The notes: generated by a model not told the origin, from the letters alone. A stretch of DNA of 24,348 nucleotides from Verrucomicrobiota bacterium (GCA_023428335.1 JAEYYS010000463.1:1-24348), one strand, 5' to 3'; shown: positions 8,302-18,664, counted from the first letter of the stretch. A program made the numbers and translations.

Positions 8302-9645
8302 ATGTCCGCTGCCCTGGAATCCCAGAATCCCGCCGAAACGAAGGTCGAGAAGACCGAGGCCGGGAACTACTTTGTCTCCAACTACCCGCCCTTCTCGTTC
8401 TGGAAACCAGAGCAGATCCCGGCGGTCAAAGAGGTGCTGGCGCGACCGGCCCCTGCTGATGTGCCGCTCGGTGTGTACTTCCACATCCCGTTCTGCCGCA
8501 AGCGCTGCCACTTCTGCTACTTCAAGGTCTACACCGACAAGAACGCCCAGGAGATCAAGGCCTACATCGATGCCGGCCTGCGCGAGATGGCCCACTACGC
8601 CGCCCAGCCCTACCTGGCGGGTCGCAAGGCCCACTTTGTCTACTTCGGCGGCGGCACGCCGAGCTACCTGAGCGTGCCCCAGCTCAAGGACCTGACCTCG
8701 CGCATGAAGGATCTCGTCTCCTGGGATGGCGCCGCCGAGGTCGCCTTTGAAGCCGAGCCCGGCACCCTCAACGAGAAGAAACTCGAGGGCATCCGCGAGG
8801 TCGGCGTCACCCGCCTCAGCCTCGGCGTCGAGAACTTCGACGATCACATCCTCGAAACCAACGGCCGCGCCCACCGCAGCGGCGAGATCGAAAAGGCCTA
8901 TCGTTTTGCCCGCACGCTCGGCTTTGAGCACATCAACATCGATCTCATCGCCGGCATGATGAATGAGACCGAGGAGAACTGGAAGGTCTGCGTGCAGAAG
9001 GCCATCCAGCTCGGGCCGGATGCGGTGACGATCTACCAGATGGAGGTGCCCTACAACACCACCATGTACCAGCAGATGAAGGCCGAGGGCAAGGTGACCG
9101 CGCCGGTGGCCGACTGGCCGACCAAGCGCCGCTGGGTCAGCTACGCCTTCGACGAGTTCGTCAAGGCCGGCTACACGGTCACCAGCGCCTACACCGTGGT
9201 GAAGGACCCGCAGCGCATCAAGTTCGTCTATCGCGACGCGCTCTGGGAGGGTGCCGACCTGCTGTCCTGCGGCGTCGCCTCCTTCGGTCATCTCGGCGGC
9301 GTCCACTACCAGAACCAGGCGGAGATCGGGCCCTACCTGCAACTGCTCGACGTCGGCCTGCCGCCGATTTTCCGCGCCTATGAAACCAGCGCCGAGGAGC
9401 GCTTCGTGCGCGAGTTCATCCTCAAGATGAAGCTCGGCCGCAGCGAGTTCGCCTACTACGAAACGAAGTTCGGCATCAACCCGCGCCGGTTCTTCGCCCA
9501 GCAGCTCGAATGGCTCGCCCACGAGGGTTTTGCCAGCCTCGATGACGAGGCCGTCACCCTCAGTCGCGACGGCCTGCTGCAGGTCGACCGCCTGCTGCAC
9601 GATTTCTTCCTGCCCCAGCACCGCCAGTATGCCCGCTACACTTGA
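8302..9645 (+). CDS. HemN/HemW-like radical SAM protein (coproporphyrinogen III oxidase family)
   Basis: A 447-aa radical SAM enzyme. The 4Fe-4S/SAM motif is C65-RKR-C69-HF-C72 in YFHIPFCRKRCHFCYFKVY, followed by VYFGGGTPSYLS (SAM-binding glycines), FEAEPGTLNEKKL, GVTRLSLGVENFDD and INIDLIAGMMNET, all diagnostic of the HemN superfamily. The residues after the third Cys are Y-F, not the x-C found in oxygen-independent coproporphyrinogen oxidase HemN, which points to the HemW or ChuW/HutW side (heme chaperone or heme-degrading radical methyltransferase) or an uncharacterised branch. ATG 8302 gives a typical length. Its end overlaps the next gene by 17 bases, so the two are probably coupled. Heme-related function is inferred from family only. 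Confidence 0.85.
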   Translation: MSAALESQNPAETKVEKTEAGNYFVSNYPPFSFWKPEQIPAVKEVLARPAPADVPLGVYFHIPFCRKRCHFCYFKVYTDKNAQEIKAYIDAGLREMAHYAAQPYLAGRKAHFVYFGGGTPSYLSVPQLKDLTSRMKDLVSWDGAAEVAFEAEPGTLNEKKLEGIREVGVTRLSLGVENFDDHILETNGRAHRSGEIEKAYRFARTLGFEHINIDLIAGMMNETEENWKVCVQKAIQLGPDAVTIYQMEVPYNTTMYQQMKAEGKVTAPVADWPTKRRWVSYAFDEFVKAGYTVTSAYTVVKDPQRIKFVYRDALWEGADLLSCGVASFGHLGGVHYQNQAEIGPYLQLLDVGLPPIFRAYETSAEERFVREFILKMKLGRSEFAYYETKFGINPRRFFAQQLEWLAHEGFASLDDEAVTLSRDGLLQVDRLLHDFFLPQHRQYARYT

Positions 9646-10201
9646 GAGCGCCCAGCGCCCGGCCGCGACCGAGGACGAATTTCTGGCGCCGCTGGTGTTT
9701 TTCTACGGCATCGGCAGCGCCCGTCCACGCGTCACCTTCATCCCAGCCGCCGAGCTGCCGGAGCACGAGCGCTGGCTGCTCGATCACGACATCGACATGA
9801 CCCCGCGCCTGCGTGCAGGCCACGGCTGCGAGATCGACCTCGACGTGCATGCCCGGGCGCGCATCGGCGACTATCTGGTGCGTGCCTCCGTGCTCAACCG
9901 TCGCAGCGACGGCAAGCCGGTCGAGTTCGGTGCCATCGGCATCCACCTCGACCTGCTGCCCGAGGCGGCGCGCGCCCAGGTCGTTGAGGGGCGCGTGCCC
10001 TTCGGCGCTATCCTGGAAAACCATGGCGTGCCGCACAGCAGCCATCCGCGCGGGTTCTTCCGCATCGCCGTCGATGCCCGCCTCGCCGAACTGCTCGGCG
10101 CCACCAGCGGCCAGATCCTCTTCGGCCGTTGCAACGAGCTGCGTCACGGCAGCGGTCGCGTGCTGGCCGACGTCGTCGAGGTTCTGCCGCGCGGCGCCTG
10201 A
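9629..10201 (+). CDS. chorismate-lyase-like (UbiC/DUF98-fold) protein
   Basis: A 190-aa protein whose landmarks fit the chorismate lyase fold: an early ERWLLDHDIDMTPRL strand/helix; GDYLVRASVLNRRSDGKPVEFG with a conserved-looking Arg (R85); LDLLPEAARAQVVEGRVPFGAIL, matching the 'L......PLG.iL' segment; and the C-terminal DVVEVLP with Glu E184, matching the E-x-(F/L)-P ending where UbiC has its catalytic Glu. UbiC makes 4-hydroxybenzoate and pyruvate from chorismate; related proteins bind other ligands or act as sensor domains. I call the fold, not the activity. The ATG lies inside the end of the radical SAM gene (17-base overlap), so the two are probably translated together. The product faces xylG tail-to-tail, 25 bases away. 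Confidence 0.55.
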   Translation: MPATLESAQRPAATEDEFLAPLVFFYGIGSARPRVTFIPAAELPEHERWLLDHDIDMTPRLRAGHGCEIDLDVHARARIGDYLVRASVLNRRSDGKPVEFGAIGIHLDLLPEAARAQVVEGRVPFGAILENHGVPHSSHPRGFFRIAVDARLAELLGATSGQILFGRCNELRHGSGRVLADVVEVLPRGA

Positions 10202-10226
10202 GCGGCCGCGCCGACGGATCGACAAC

Positions 10227-11734
<1,508 letters not shown>

Positions 11735-11738
<4 letters not shown>

Positions 11739-12778
11739 GGCGCGAAGATGTCGGACTCCTTGCGGAAGCCGTCTTTGACGACGGTGTCGCGCAGGTTGTC
11801 CTTGGTGACGGTGACGATGTCGAGTAGCACGGCGGGCACGTCGGTCTTGCCGTTGGCGACCGCCTCGCGGGCGATGATGGGGCGGCCGTTGGCGAGTTTG
11901 ACGGCGAGTTCGGCGGCACCGGCGGCGAGCTTGGCGATGGGTTTGTAGATCGTCATCGTCTGGCTGCCGTGGGCAATGCGCTGGCAGGCGGCAAGGTCGG
12001 CGTCCTGGCCGGTGACCAGCACCTTGCCGGCCAGGCCCTCCTCGATGAGCGCCTGCACGGCACCGCCGGCGGTGCCGTCGTTGCTGGCGAGCACGGCGTC
12101 GATGTTGCGGCCGGCCTTGGTGATGGCGGCATTGGTGATCTTCTTGGCGTTCTCCGGCTTCCAGTCCACCGCCCAGTCCTCGTGCACCACCTCGACCCGG
12201 CCGGCATCGATGAGCGGCTGCAGGATGTTGTCCTGGCCCTGCTTGTACAGCAGCGCGTTGTTGTCGGTCTTGGCGCCGTAAATGCGCACGATCCGCATCT
12301 TGCCCTGCGCCGGCACGCGCTCGGCCAGGTAACGCGCCTGCAGCTCGCCGATTTTGAGGTTGTCGAAGGTGATGTACAGATCGACCTCGGCGCCGGTGAT
12401 CAGGCGGTCGTAGGACAAAACGGGAATGCCCTCGGCATGCGCCATCTCGACCGCGCGCGCCATGGCCGCGCCGTTGTGCGGGATGATGACCAGGGCGTCG
12501 ACCTTGCGGGTGATCAGGCTCTCGACGTCGCGCAATTGGCGGGTGTCATTGCTGTTGGCCGACTCCACCAGGACATCGGCACCGAGCTCGGCGGCGCGCG
12601 CGCTGAACAGGTCGCGATCGAGGATCCAGCGCTCCTCCTTGAGGGTGTCCATGCTCAGGCCGATGAGCGGGCGGGTGCGCGTCGCGCCGGCCTCGCCGCC
12701 GGTGCCGCGTGACAGCACCAGGCCGGTGACCACGCTGAGGGCGCAGGAAATCAGAACCAGAAGAAGACGCGCGTTCAT
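11735..12778 (-). CDS. xylF: D-xylose-type periplasmic sugar-binding protein
   Basis: A 347-aa class I periplasmic binding protein that captures a sugar for the ABC importer whose ATPase is encoded next. It follows E. coli XylF closely from memory: LIGLSMDTLKEERWILDRD, SANSNDTRQLRDVESLITRKVDALVIIPHN, VLSYDRLITGAEVDLYITFDN, AVLASNDGTAGGAVQALIEEGL and VTGQDADLAACQRIAHGSQTMTIYKP. The N-terminus has a hydrophobic segment (about 4-22); LISC at 9-12 could be a lipobox, but such a signal would be very short. ATG 12778 is the only good start. Xylose is the most likely ligand; a related pentose or glucose is possible. Confidence 0.88.
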
Positions 12779-12818
12779 GCCGACCCCGAATTAGCCGGAA
12801 CGCGTCGCCCTGGCCAGC

Positions 12819-12842
12819 AAAAAAGCCGGCCTTCAGCCCAGC
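12819..12842 (-). terminator. possible rho-independent terminator at the end of dxr
   Basis: Read on the minus strand, a GC-rich short stem (GCTGG pairing with CCGGC, one G-T pair) overlaps the dxr stop codon and is followed at once by TTTTTT (A-run at 12819-12824 on the plus strand). The stem is only 5 bp with an 8-base loop, so this is a weak candidate, but its place between dxr and the separate xylFG unit is right. Confidence 0.4.
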
Positions 12843-14005
12843 CGTTCCGCGGCGGCGCGGCGCGCCCAGGCATCGGCCTCGATCAGTTCACCGAGGCCGG
12901 GGTGGGCGGTGACGCGGTGCGCCTCCATGACGGCCGCCACCGTGCCCCAGATCGCGGGGAAGCTGAGCCGGCCGTCGAGGAAGGCCTGCACCGCGACCTC
13001 GTTGGCGGCGTTGAGCACGGCCGGCAGGGTGCCGCCGGTTTCGCCGGCCTGACGCGCCAGGTCGAGCGCCGGGAAATCCTGCGTGCGCGGCGCCTCGAAG
13101 TGCAGGGCGCTGAGCTTGGCGAAATCGAGCGGTTCGAGATCGTTCGGCACCCGCTCGGGCCAGGTCACGGCATATTGGATGGGGAAACACATGTCGCTGT
13201 GGCTGAGCTGGGCCAGCACACTGCGGTCGCGAAACTCGACCATGCTGTGGACGATGCTCTCGGGATGCACGACGACCTCGATGCGACTCATCGGCACGTC
13301 GAACAGCCAGCGCGCCTCGATCATCTCCAGGCCCTTGTTGAAGAGGGTGGCGGAGTCGATGGTGATCTTCGGTCCCATGCTCCAGGTCGGGTGCTTGAGC
13401 GCCTGGGCGACCGTCACCTGCGCGAGCTGCTCCGCCGGCAGGGTGCGGAAGGGGCCGCCGCTGGCGGTGAGCAGCAGTCGGCTGACGTCTTCGGGTCGAC
13501 GGCCCTCCAGGCACTGGAAGATGGCGTTGTGCTCGCTGTCGACCGGCAGCACGTGCACGCCCTGGCGCCGCGCCGCGTCCATGACCGCCTCGCCGGCCAT
13601 GACCAGGATTTCCTTGCTGGCAACGGCGAGGTGCTTGCCCGCCTCGATGGCGGCGAGGGCGGGTGCCAGGCCAGCGACGCCGACGATGGCGACCAGGACC
13701 AGATCGGCGTCGCTGGCGCGCACGAGATCGACCAGGCCGGCCTCGCCGCTGAAGACCTCGACATCGGCGGGCAGCTGGGCGCGCGCCTGCGCGGCGGCGG
13801 CGGCATCGGTGAGGGCGACGTGGCGGGCGCCGGTTTCGCGCGCCTGTTCAACGAGGGTATCGACGCTGCGACTCGCGGCCAGACCGACGATTTCCATGCG
13901 CTCCGGGATGGCGCGCGCGACCTTCAGCGCGCTGGTGCCGATGCTGCCGGTGGAACCGAGGAGGAGAACGCGGCGGCGGGTGGGCGGAGCGGGCGGGGGT
14001 ATCAT
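12833..14005 (-). CDS. dxr: 1-deoxy-D-xylulose 5-phosphate reductoisomerase
   Basis: This enzyme catalyses the first committed step of the MEP isoprenoid pathway: rearrangement and NADPH reduction of DXP to methylerythritol 4-phosphate. The 390-aa product has the NADPH loop LLGSTGSIGTSAL (residues 15-27), ASKEILVMAGE, and the metal-binding region PVDSEHNAIFQCL with D156 and E158. Next come SGGPFR, HPTWSMGPKITIDSATLFNKGLE (third ligand E227) and HPESIVHSMVEF. All key residues are present. It starts 13 bases after the end of cdsA, and cdsA-dxr is a widely conserved order. The protease gene rseP that often follows dxr is absent here; xylF comes next. Confidence 0.97.
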   Translation of the reverse strand: MIPPPAPPTRRRVLLLGSTGSIGTSALKVARAIPERMEIVGLAASRSVDTLVEQARETGARHVALTDAAAAAQARAQLPADVEVFSGEAGLVDLVRASDADLVLVAIVGVAGLAPALAAIEAGKHLAVASKEILVMAGEAVMDAARRQGVHVLPVDSEHNAIFQCLEGRRPEDVSRLLLTASGGPFRTLPAEQLAQVTVAQALKHPTWSMGPKITIDSATLFNKGLEMIEARWLFDVPMSRIEVVVHPESIVHSMVEFRDRSVLAQLSHSDMCFPIQYAVTWPERVPNDLEPLDFAKLSALHFEAPRTQDFPALDLARQAGETGGTLPAVLNAANEVAVQAFLDGRLSFPAIWGTVAAVMEAHRVTAHPGLGELIEADAWARRAAAERLG

Positions 14006-14018
14006 GCAGGGGCGGGCG

Positions 14019-14915
14019 TCAGGCGGAAAGCGCGGCGAGGTAGAAGTAAAACACCGGGGCGGTGAACAGCAGGCTGTCGGTCAGATCGAGGATGCCGCCA
14101 ATGCCGGGCAGGGTGTGGCCGCTGTCCTTGATGGCGAAGCAGCGCTTGAGCACGGATTCGGCGAGGTCGCCGGTCACCGCGGTGGCGCAGAGCAGGGGAG
14201 CCAGGATCAGGCCGTGCAGCCAGTCGAGCGGCGCCAGCCGTTCCGGCACCCAACTGAGCAGCATCACAGCGCCGAGGAAGGAGGCGACGAAGGCGCCGGC
14301 AAACCCCTCCCAGGATTTGGCGGGACTGATGTGCGGGATCATCTTGTGGCGGCCAAAGACCACCCCAAAGAGGTAGGCGCCCATGTCGCTGAACTTGGTG
14401 ACGATGAGGAGGTAGAGCACCAGGTACAGGCCGGGCATGCCACTGCCGTCGGCGTTGAAGTAGATGAGGCGCAGGATGAAGCCGTAGAAGATGACGGTGT
14501 ACACCGTGCCGAAGATGGTCTGGAAAATGCGCTGCAGGGTGGCCGTGCCTTCGAGCTGGTGGCGGTAGCAGAGCAGGAAGGAGCCGTGCACGCTGGCCGT
14601 GAGGGCGGCCAGTTCCAGCCACATGGGCGGGGCGCTCTTGTGGCGCAGGATCCAGACGATCGTCACCGTCCAGTAGGCCAGGCAGATGCCGAGCCCGAGC
14701 AGGTTGAAGGAGCGCGCCAGAGGCGCCGAGCGCAGCAGGCGGTAGTACTCAAAGCTGCCGGCGATCCCGAAAAAGCCGCTCACCAGAAGGATCAAGCCGT
14801 GGCTGTTCCTCTGCACCGCCGCGGCGATCACCGCCCACAGGATCAGGGTGCTGAGCAGCCGGGAGGCGAAAACGCGGCGTTTGCTCGGCGGCGGGGCGGG
14901 GGAGTCCTGGCTCAT
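14019..14915 (-). CDS. cdsA: phosphatidate cytidylyltransferase CdsA
   Basis: An integral membrane enzyme making CDP-diacylglycerol from phosphatidic acid and CTP, the branch point of phospholipid synthesis. The 298-aa product has about eight hydrophobic helices. Family landmarks: TKFSDMGAYLFG (174-185), SPAKSWEG (197-204), and the C-terminal signature from GDLAESVLKR (249-258) through KDSGHTLPGIGGILDLTDS (263-281). In that signature the usual GHGGxLDRxDS is GIGGILDLTDS: the His and Arg are replaced, while the Asp residues thought to bind metal remain. ATG 14915 is the natural start. It is first in the cdsA-dxr unit. Confidence 0.93.
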   Translation of the reverse strand: MSQDSPAPPPSKRRVFASRLLSTLILWAVIAAAVQRNSHGLILLVSGFFGIAGSFEYYRLLRSAPLARSFNLLGLGICLAYWTVTIVWILRHKSAPPMWLELAALTASVHGSFLLCYRHQLEGTATLQRIFQTIFGTVYTVIFYGFILRLIYFNADGSGMPGLYLVLYLLIVTKFSDMGAYLFGVVFGRHKMIPHISPAKSWEGFAGAFVASFLGAVMLLSWVPERLAPLDWLHGLILAPLLCATAVTGDLAESVLKRCFAIKDSGHTLPGIGGILDLTDSLLFTAPVFYFYLAALSA

Positions 14916-14967
14916 GCGGGGTCGGGAGGAAGGGCTATTAAGGCAGGCGTGGCAGGTCGTGCCAAGC

Positions 14968-15879
14968 TCATTCTGCCGGCGCCGGCAGGTGCCGGTGCAC
15001 GCGGAAGCCGCGCTGCTCGAAGAGTTTCAGCAGGCCGGTGTCGGCGGTGAAATGGCCGGTGCCAACGAGGATCATGGCGCGTTCCCCGCGCTTCAGCAGT
15101 TCCTCCAGCCTTGCCATCCAGGTGCGGTTGCGCTTGGCGAGGAAGATCTCCATCAGCTCGGGATGCTTGGTCGCCTCGCGAAACAGCATCTCGTGCAGTT
15201 CATCGAGCCGGCCCTGCTTCCAGGCGGCGATCATCCGGCTGTACTCCTCCGGCAGGGTGTCGACCTCGTCGAGGGTCTGCTCGAGCATGGCCAGTTGCAG
15301 CTTCTCTTCCAGCCCGGCGAAAAGCTGCAACTGCAATTCGACGGTCTCCAAGCCCTCGGCCGGCTTGTCATCGCGACGGGCGCGCGCCTCGAAGTGCCGG
15401 TCGACCCCCATTTCCGGCGAGGCCCCGAGCAGGCCGTATTCGGTGCTGGTCACCAGCAGCGAGACAAACCACGGGCGGCAACCGTTGAGGGTCGCCACCG
15501 GCACACCGCGTTTTTCGCCCCACTGCTTCAGGCGCTGCCAGAGCGCCGGGCCGCAGCGGGTTTCCAGGGTTTCGCCGTTCCCATAGCGACCCAGCTCACG
15601 CATGCGCGCGCCCAGCGCGGCGTCGGTGCCCGCCCCGGGCGGCAGTTCAAAGACCAGGCGGGTGGTGTCGGCATAGGCCGATTCATAGGCCGGCGCCAGC
15701 GGGTAGTCGTCGCGGCGCAGGATGTGGATCGTGCCGCACAGGTAGAGGCGGCCGCCGCCCTGCGGTGCTTCCACCACCCAGACGCTGCCCGTCGGTGCCG
15801 GACCGGATGGGGCCGGCTCGCGCCCGCAGGCACTGACCGCGACAAGCGCGAGCGAAAGGAGGAGGCGGCGGAAGGGCAT
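14968..15879 (-). CDS. TraB/GumN-family lipoprotein
   Basis: A 303-aa protein of the TraB/PrgY/GumN superfamily. Starting at ATG 15879 gives a lipoprotein signal (MPFRRLLLSLALVAVSAC; lipobox VSAC, acylated Cys C18), which is why this start is preferred over TTG 15915. Family motifs: the early LYLCGTIHILRRDDYPL (GTxH), a distal EIFLAKRNRTWMARLEELL (RNxxW), and AMILVGTGHFTADTGLLKLFEQRGFRV (GxGH). The family may be related to Tiki-type metallopeptidases, with the two GxxH-type motifs as metal-site candidates, but the function of GumN-like proteins in bacteria is not settled. The gene is divergent from the secreted hydrolase gene at 15992 and sits about 50 bases upstream of cdsA on the same strand. 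Confidence 0.85.
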   Translation of the reverse strand: MPFRRLLLSLALVAVSACGREPAPSGPAPTGSVWVVEAPQGGGRLYLCGTIHILRRDDYPLAPAYESAYADTTRLVFELPPGAGTDAALGARMRELGRYGNGETLETRCGPALWQRLKQWGEKRGVPVATLNGCRPWFVSLLVTSTEYGLLGASPEMGVDRHFEARARRDDKPAEGLETVELQLQLFAGLEEKLQLAMLEQTLDEVDTLPEEYSRMIAAWKQGRLDELHEMLFREATKHPELMEIFLAKRNRTWMARLEELLKRGERAMILVGTGHFTADTGLLKLFEQRGFRVHRHLPAPAE

Positions 15880-15991
15880 TCTGCCAATCAAGCATGGCGC
15901 GGCGATGGCCGCCAACCGAAATGCGCGGCGGTGAACTCAGGGAAAGAAGCGTTCCCTGCGGCAGGTATGCTCCTGTTCACCGCTTTTTGCC

Positions 15992-18010
15992 ATGATGCTC
16001 CGCCGACTCCTGCCCGCCTGCCTTCTCGCCCTCAGCCCGGTCGCCGCCCAGCAGGCCGGACCGGAACCGCTCAACCGCTTCCCGCGCATGATGCAGGAAT
16101 GGCTGGTCGATCAGGTGCGCACCGCCGAGGCGCGCGGCGACGCCCGGCGCGAGGCACTGAAGACGAAGGCCGACGCCGAAGCCTACGTGCAATCCGTGCA
16201 GGAGCGCATCCGCGCCAGCTTTGGCCCGGAGCCCGAGCGCACGCCGCTCAATGCCCGCGTCACCCGCACCGTCGAGCGCGATGCCTACCGGATCGAGATG
16301 GTGGTGTTTGAGAGTCGCCCGGGTTTCCTGGTGACCGGCAACCTGTACGTGCCCACGGGGCGCGACGGACGTCTGCCAGGGGTGGTCGGTGTCTGCGGTC
16401 ACTCGGCCAACGGCAAGGCCGCCGAGGCCTACCAAAGCTTTGCCCAAGGCCTGGCCCGCCTCGGTTACGTGGTCTTCCTGATCGATCCGGCCGGCCAAGG
16501 CGAGCGCTTTCAATATCTCGACGGCGCCAAGGCGCGCTACGGCCCGGGTGTCAGCGAACACATCCAGGCCGGCAACCAGCAAACCCTCGTCGGCGAGTTC
16601 CTCGGTGCCTGGTTCGCCTGGGACGGCGTGCGCGCGCTCGATTACCTGCTGACCCGCCCGGAGGTCGATCCGAAACGCGTCGGCGTCACCGGCAACTCCG
16701 GCGGCGGCACCCAGACCGCCTGGCTCTGCGGGGTCGAGCAGCGCTGGACCATGGCCGCGCCCTCCTGCTTCATCACGACGTTTCGTCGCAACGCCGAGAA
16801 CGAACTGCCGGCCGACACCGAGCAGTGCCCGCCGCGCGTGCTCGCCCTGGATCTGGATCACAGCGACTTCCTCGCCGCGCAGGCGCCCAAGCCGGTCGTC
16901 ATCCTCGCCCAGGAAAAGGATTTCTTCGACGTGCGCGGCAGCACCGAGGCGCACCAGCGGCTGAAGTCACTCTACACCCTGCTCGGTAAACCCGAGGCCA
17001 TCCGCCTGCACATTGGCGGGGATCCGCACGGCTACACGCGCGTCAATCGCGAGGGCATGTACCGGTTCTTCAACGAGGCCACCGGCATCTCCGACGCCCA
17101 GACCGAGCCGGAACTCGTCATGGAAAAGGATGAAACCCTCTGGTGCCTGCCCGGCGGTCAGGCGGGGCCGCTGTCGCGCACGATCTTCAGCTTCACCCAG
17201 GAGAAAGCCGAGCAGCTCGCTGCCGCCCGACCCAAGCTCGCCGGCGAAGCCCTGCAGACCGCCGTTCGCGACGTCTTGAAGATCCCCGCCACCGAAGGCA
17301 CGCCCGACTACCGCATCCTGCGCCCGCTCAGCGGTCGCCAGTACCCGACCAAGGGCCACGCCTGTTACGCCGTCGAAACCGAGCCCGGCGTGCATGCCCT
17401 CGTCACCCTGCTGACCCCGGAGTCGCACGTGTCGCGTCCTTCGTTGGGTCGCAAGCGTGCAGTGCTCTACCTCTCCCATCAATCAGCCGATGCCGACCTG
17501 CGCAGTGAGCCGCTGGTGAAGCAGTTGCTGGAGGACGAAAAGAGCGCCGCCTTTTACGCCTGCGACCTGCGCGGCATTGGCGACAGCCAGCCGGACATCT
17601 GCGGCAGCAACCAGTTCCTCAGGCCCTACGGCAGCGACTACTTTCTGAGCGCCCACGGCCTCATGCTCGATCGTCCGTATCTCGGGCAGCGCGTCTTCGA
17701 CGTCCTGCGCGTCATCGACTGGCTGGCCGATCAGGGCCACGAGGAAATCCACCTCGCCGGTCGCGGCTGGGGCGCGCTCGCCGCCACCTTTGCCGCCGTG
17801 CTCGAACCGCGCGTCCAGCAGGTGACGCTGAAGAACGCCCTCGAATCCTACCAGGCCATCGCCACGACCGAGAACTACCAGTGGCCCCTGGCCGCCCTGC
17901 CGCCGAACGTGCTCGCCCACTTCGACCTGCCCGACCTGCGCGCCGCCCTCCAGCACCGCAACCTGCGCCACCTGGAGCCGTGGGGCGCCGCGGATGGCAT
18001 GAAGCCGTGA
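15992..18010 (+). CDS. secreted two-domain alpha/beta hydrolase (acetyl xylan esterase-like)
   Basis: A 672-aa exported protein with a signal peptide (MMLRRLLPACLLALSPVAAQ). The first half (about 80-365) is an alpha/beta hydrolase close to the AXE1/prolyl-oligopeptidase-like esterases common in Planctomycetes and Verrucomicrobiota: oxyanion region GVCGHSANGK, DPAGQGER, nucleophile elbow GVTGNSGGGTQT with S236, an acid at D310 or D313 (ILAQEKDFFD) and H346 in IGGDPHGY. The second half (about 480-650) repeats the fold (AVLYLSHQSADADL, ACDLRGIGDSQ), but its elbow reads LAGRGWGALAA, with Gly (G592) in place of the nucleophilic Ser, so it is probably non-catalytic. A likely substrate is acetylated plant or algal polysaccharide. 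No neighbour proves this, although a xylose transporter lies 4 kb away. Confidence 0.85.
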   Translation: MMLRRLLPACLLALSPVAAQQAGPEPLNRFPRMMQEWLVDQVRTAEARGDARREALKTKADAEAYVQSVQERIRASFGPEPERTPLNARVTRTVERDAYRIEMVVFESRPGFLVTGNLYVPTGRDGRLPGVVGVCGHSANGKAAEAYQSFAQGLARLGYVVFLIDPAGQGERFQYLDGAKARYGPGVSEHIQAGNQQTLVGEFLGAWFAWDGVRALDYLLTRPEVDPKRVGVTGNSGGGTQTAWLCGVEQRWTMAAPSCFITTFRRNAENELPADTEQCPPRVLALDLDHSDFLAAQAPKPVVILAQEKDFFDVRGSTEAHQRLKSLYTLLGKPEAIRLHIGGDPHGYTRVNREGMYRFFNEATGISDAQTEPELVMEKDETLWCLPGGQAGPLSRTIFSFTQEKAEQLAAARPKLAGEALQTAVRDVLKIPATEGTPDYRILRPLSGRQYPTKGHACYAVETEPGVHALVTLLTPESHVSRPSLGRKRAVLYLSHQSADADLRSEPLVKQLLEDEKSAAFYACDLRGIGDSQPDICGSNQFLRPYGSDYFLSAHGLMLDRPYLGQRVFDVLRVIDWLADQGHEEIHLAGRGWGALAATFAAVLEPRVQQVTLKNALESYQAIATTENYQWPLAALPPNVLAHFDLPDLRAALQHRNLRHLEPWGAADGMKP

Positions 18011-18021
18011 GGGTTGCCGTG

Positions 18022-18047
18022 GAGGCTCCGTCGCCAGACGGCAGGTA
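18022..18047 (+). repeat. GCCA-loop hairpin repeat, copy 1
   Basis: The core CCGTC-GCCA-GACGG (18028-18041) is a perfect 5-bp stem with a GCCA loop. It lies 17 bases after the hydrolase stop and has no T-tract, so it is not a typical terminator. The same core occurs at 19152, and stem-changed versions occur at 19208 and 20967. Confidence 0.8.
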
Positions 18048-18066
18048 GGATTGTTTGATCATCGCC

Positions 18067-18447
18067 ATGAGTCACGCCCACAAGACGGTTCTCAGGAAGG
18101 TTGAGGCCATTTTCCAAGAGTTGGTCGGTGAACGCACTGTCCGGCTGGGTGAGCCGGGCGCGCAGTCGACGCGTGATGTGTTGACAAGTGCGCTGTCTGC
18201 AGACTACGCGCCTGACACCGCACAAGAGATTGCGTTCCATCTGGTGGATTGGCATTCCGATGCAGCATTCATGATGGCGGTTCATTTGTTTCCAGAGCGC
18301 TTCACCCCTGAGGAACTTTTGGTGGGTGCCGACATGCTGCTCATTCATGTGCCCAATCATCTCGCTGCCGCCGCAAAACTCGCAGGCCATCCGATTCAGG
18401 ATGTGTTTGAGGTCGGAGTTCTCGATGACATCCATCCTGATGCCTAG
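18067..18447 (+). CDS. hypothetical small soluble protein
   Basis: I do not recognise this protein. It encodes 126 aa, without signal peptide or membrane helix and mostly helical in appearance. The central AQEIAFHLVDWHSDAAFMMAVHLFPERFTPEELLVGADMLLIHVPNHLAAAAKLAG is well-formed protein sequence with two acidic/His-containing helices. A start at TTG 18055 with AGGA four bases upstream is an alternative to ATG 18067. Codon third positions are visibly less GC-rich than in the hydrolase gene before it, which suggests later acquisition. It stands alone between repeat elements. Confidence 0.7.
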   Translation: MSHAHKTVLRKVEAIFQELVGERTVRLGEPGAQSTRDVLTSALSADYAPDTAQEIAFHLVDWHSDAAFMMAVHLFPERFTPEELLVGADMLLIHVPNHLAAAAKLAGHPIQDVFEVGVLDDIHPDA

Positions 18448-18664
18448 CCAGATGTTGCAGCGTCATTTGCAGGGTGTCGTGGCGAACAATCACCAAACGG
18501 ACAGACATCAGCCACCCAGTTTCGATGCAAGGAAACGCTCCGAGTAGTCCTCTGCTCAAGCCAGACGAACCTCGTTCTCTCCGATGCGCAGGCCTGCCAG
18601 TCCCCTTTTCAAGGATCGTCTGAGGCTGGATGAAGATAGGCTCACGCCCATGGGAGCCCCCAGA

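Noticed and set aside
18022..18047. Rho-independent terminator after the hydrolase
   Set aside because: The hairpin is followed by CAGGTAGGA, not a T-run, and it belongs to a repeat family found elsewhere.
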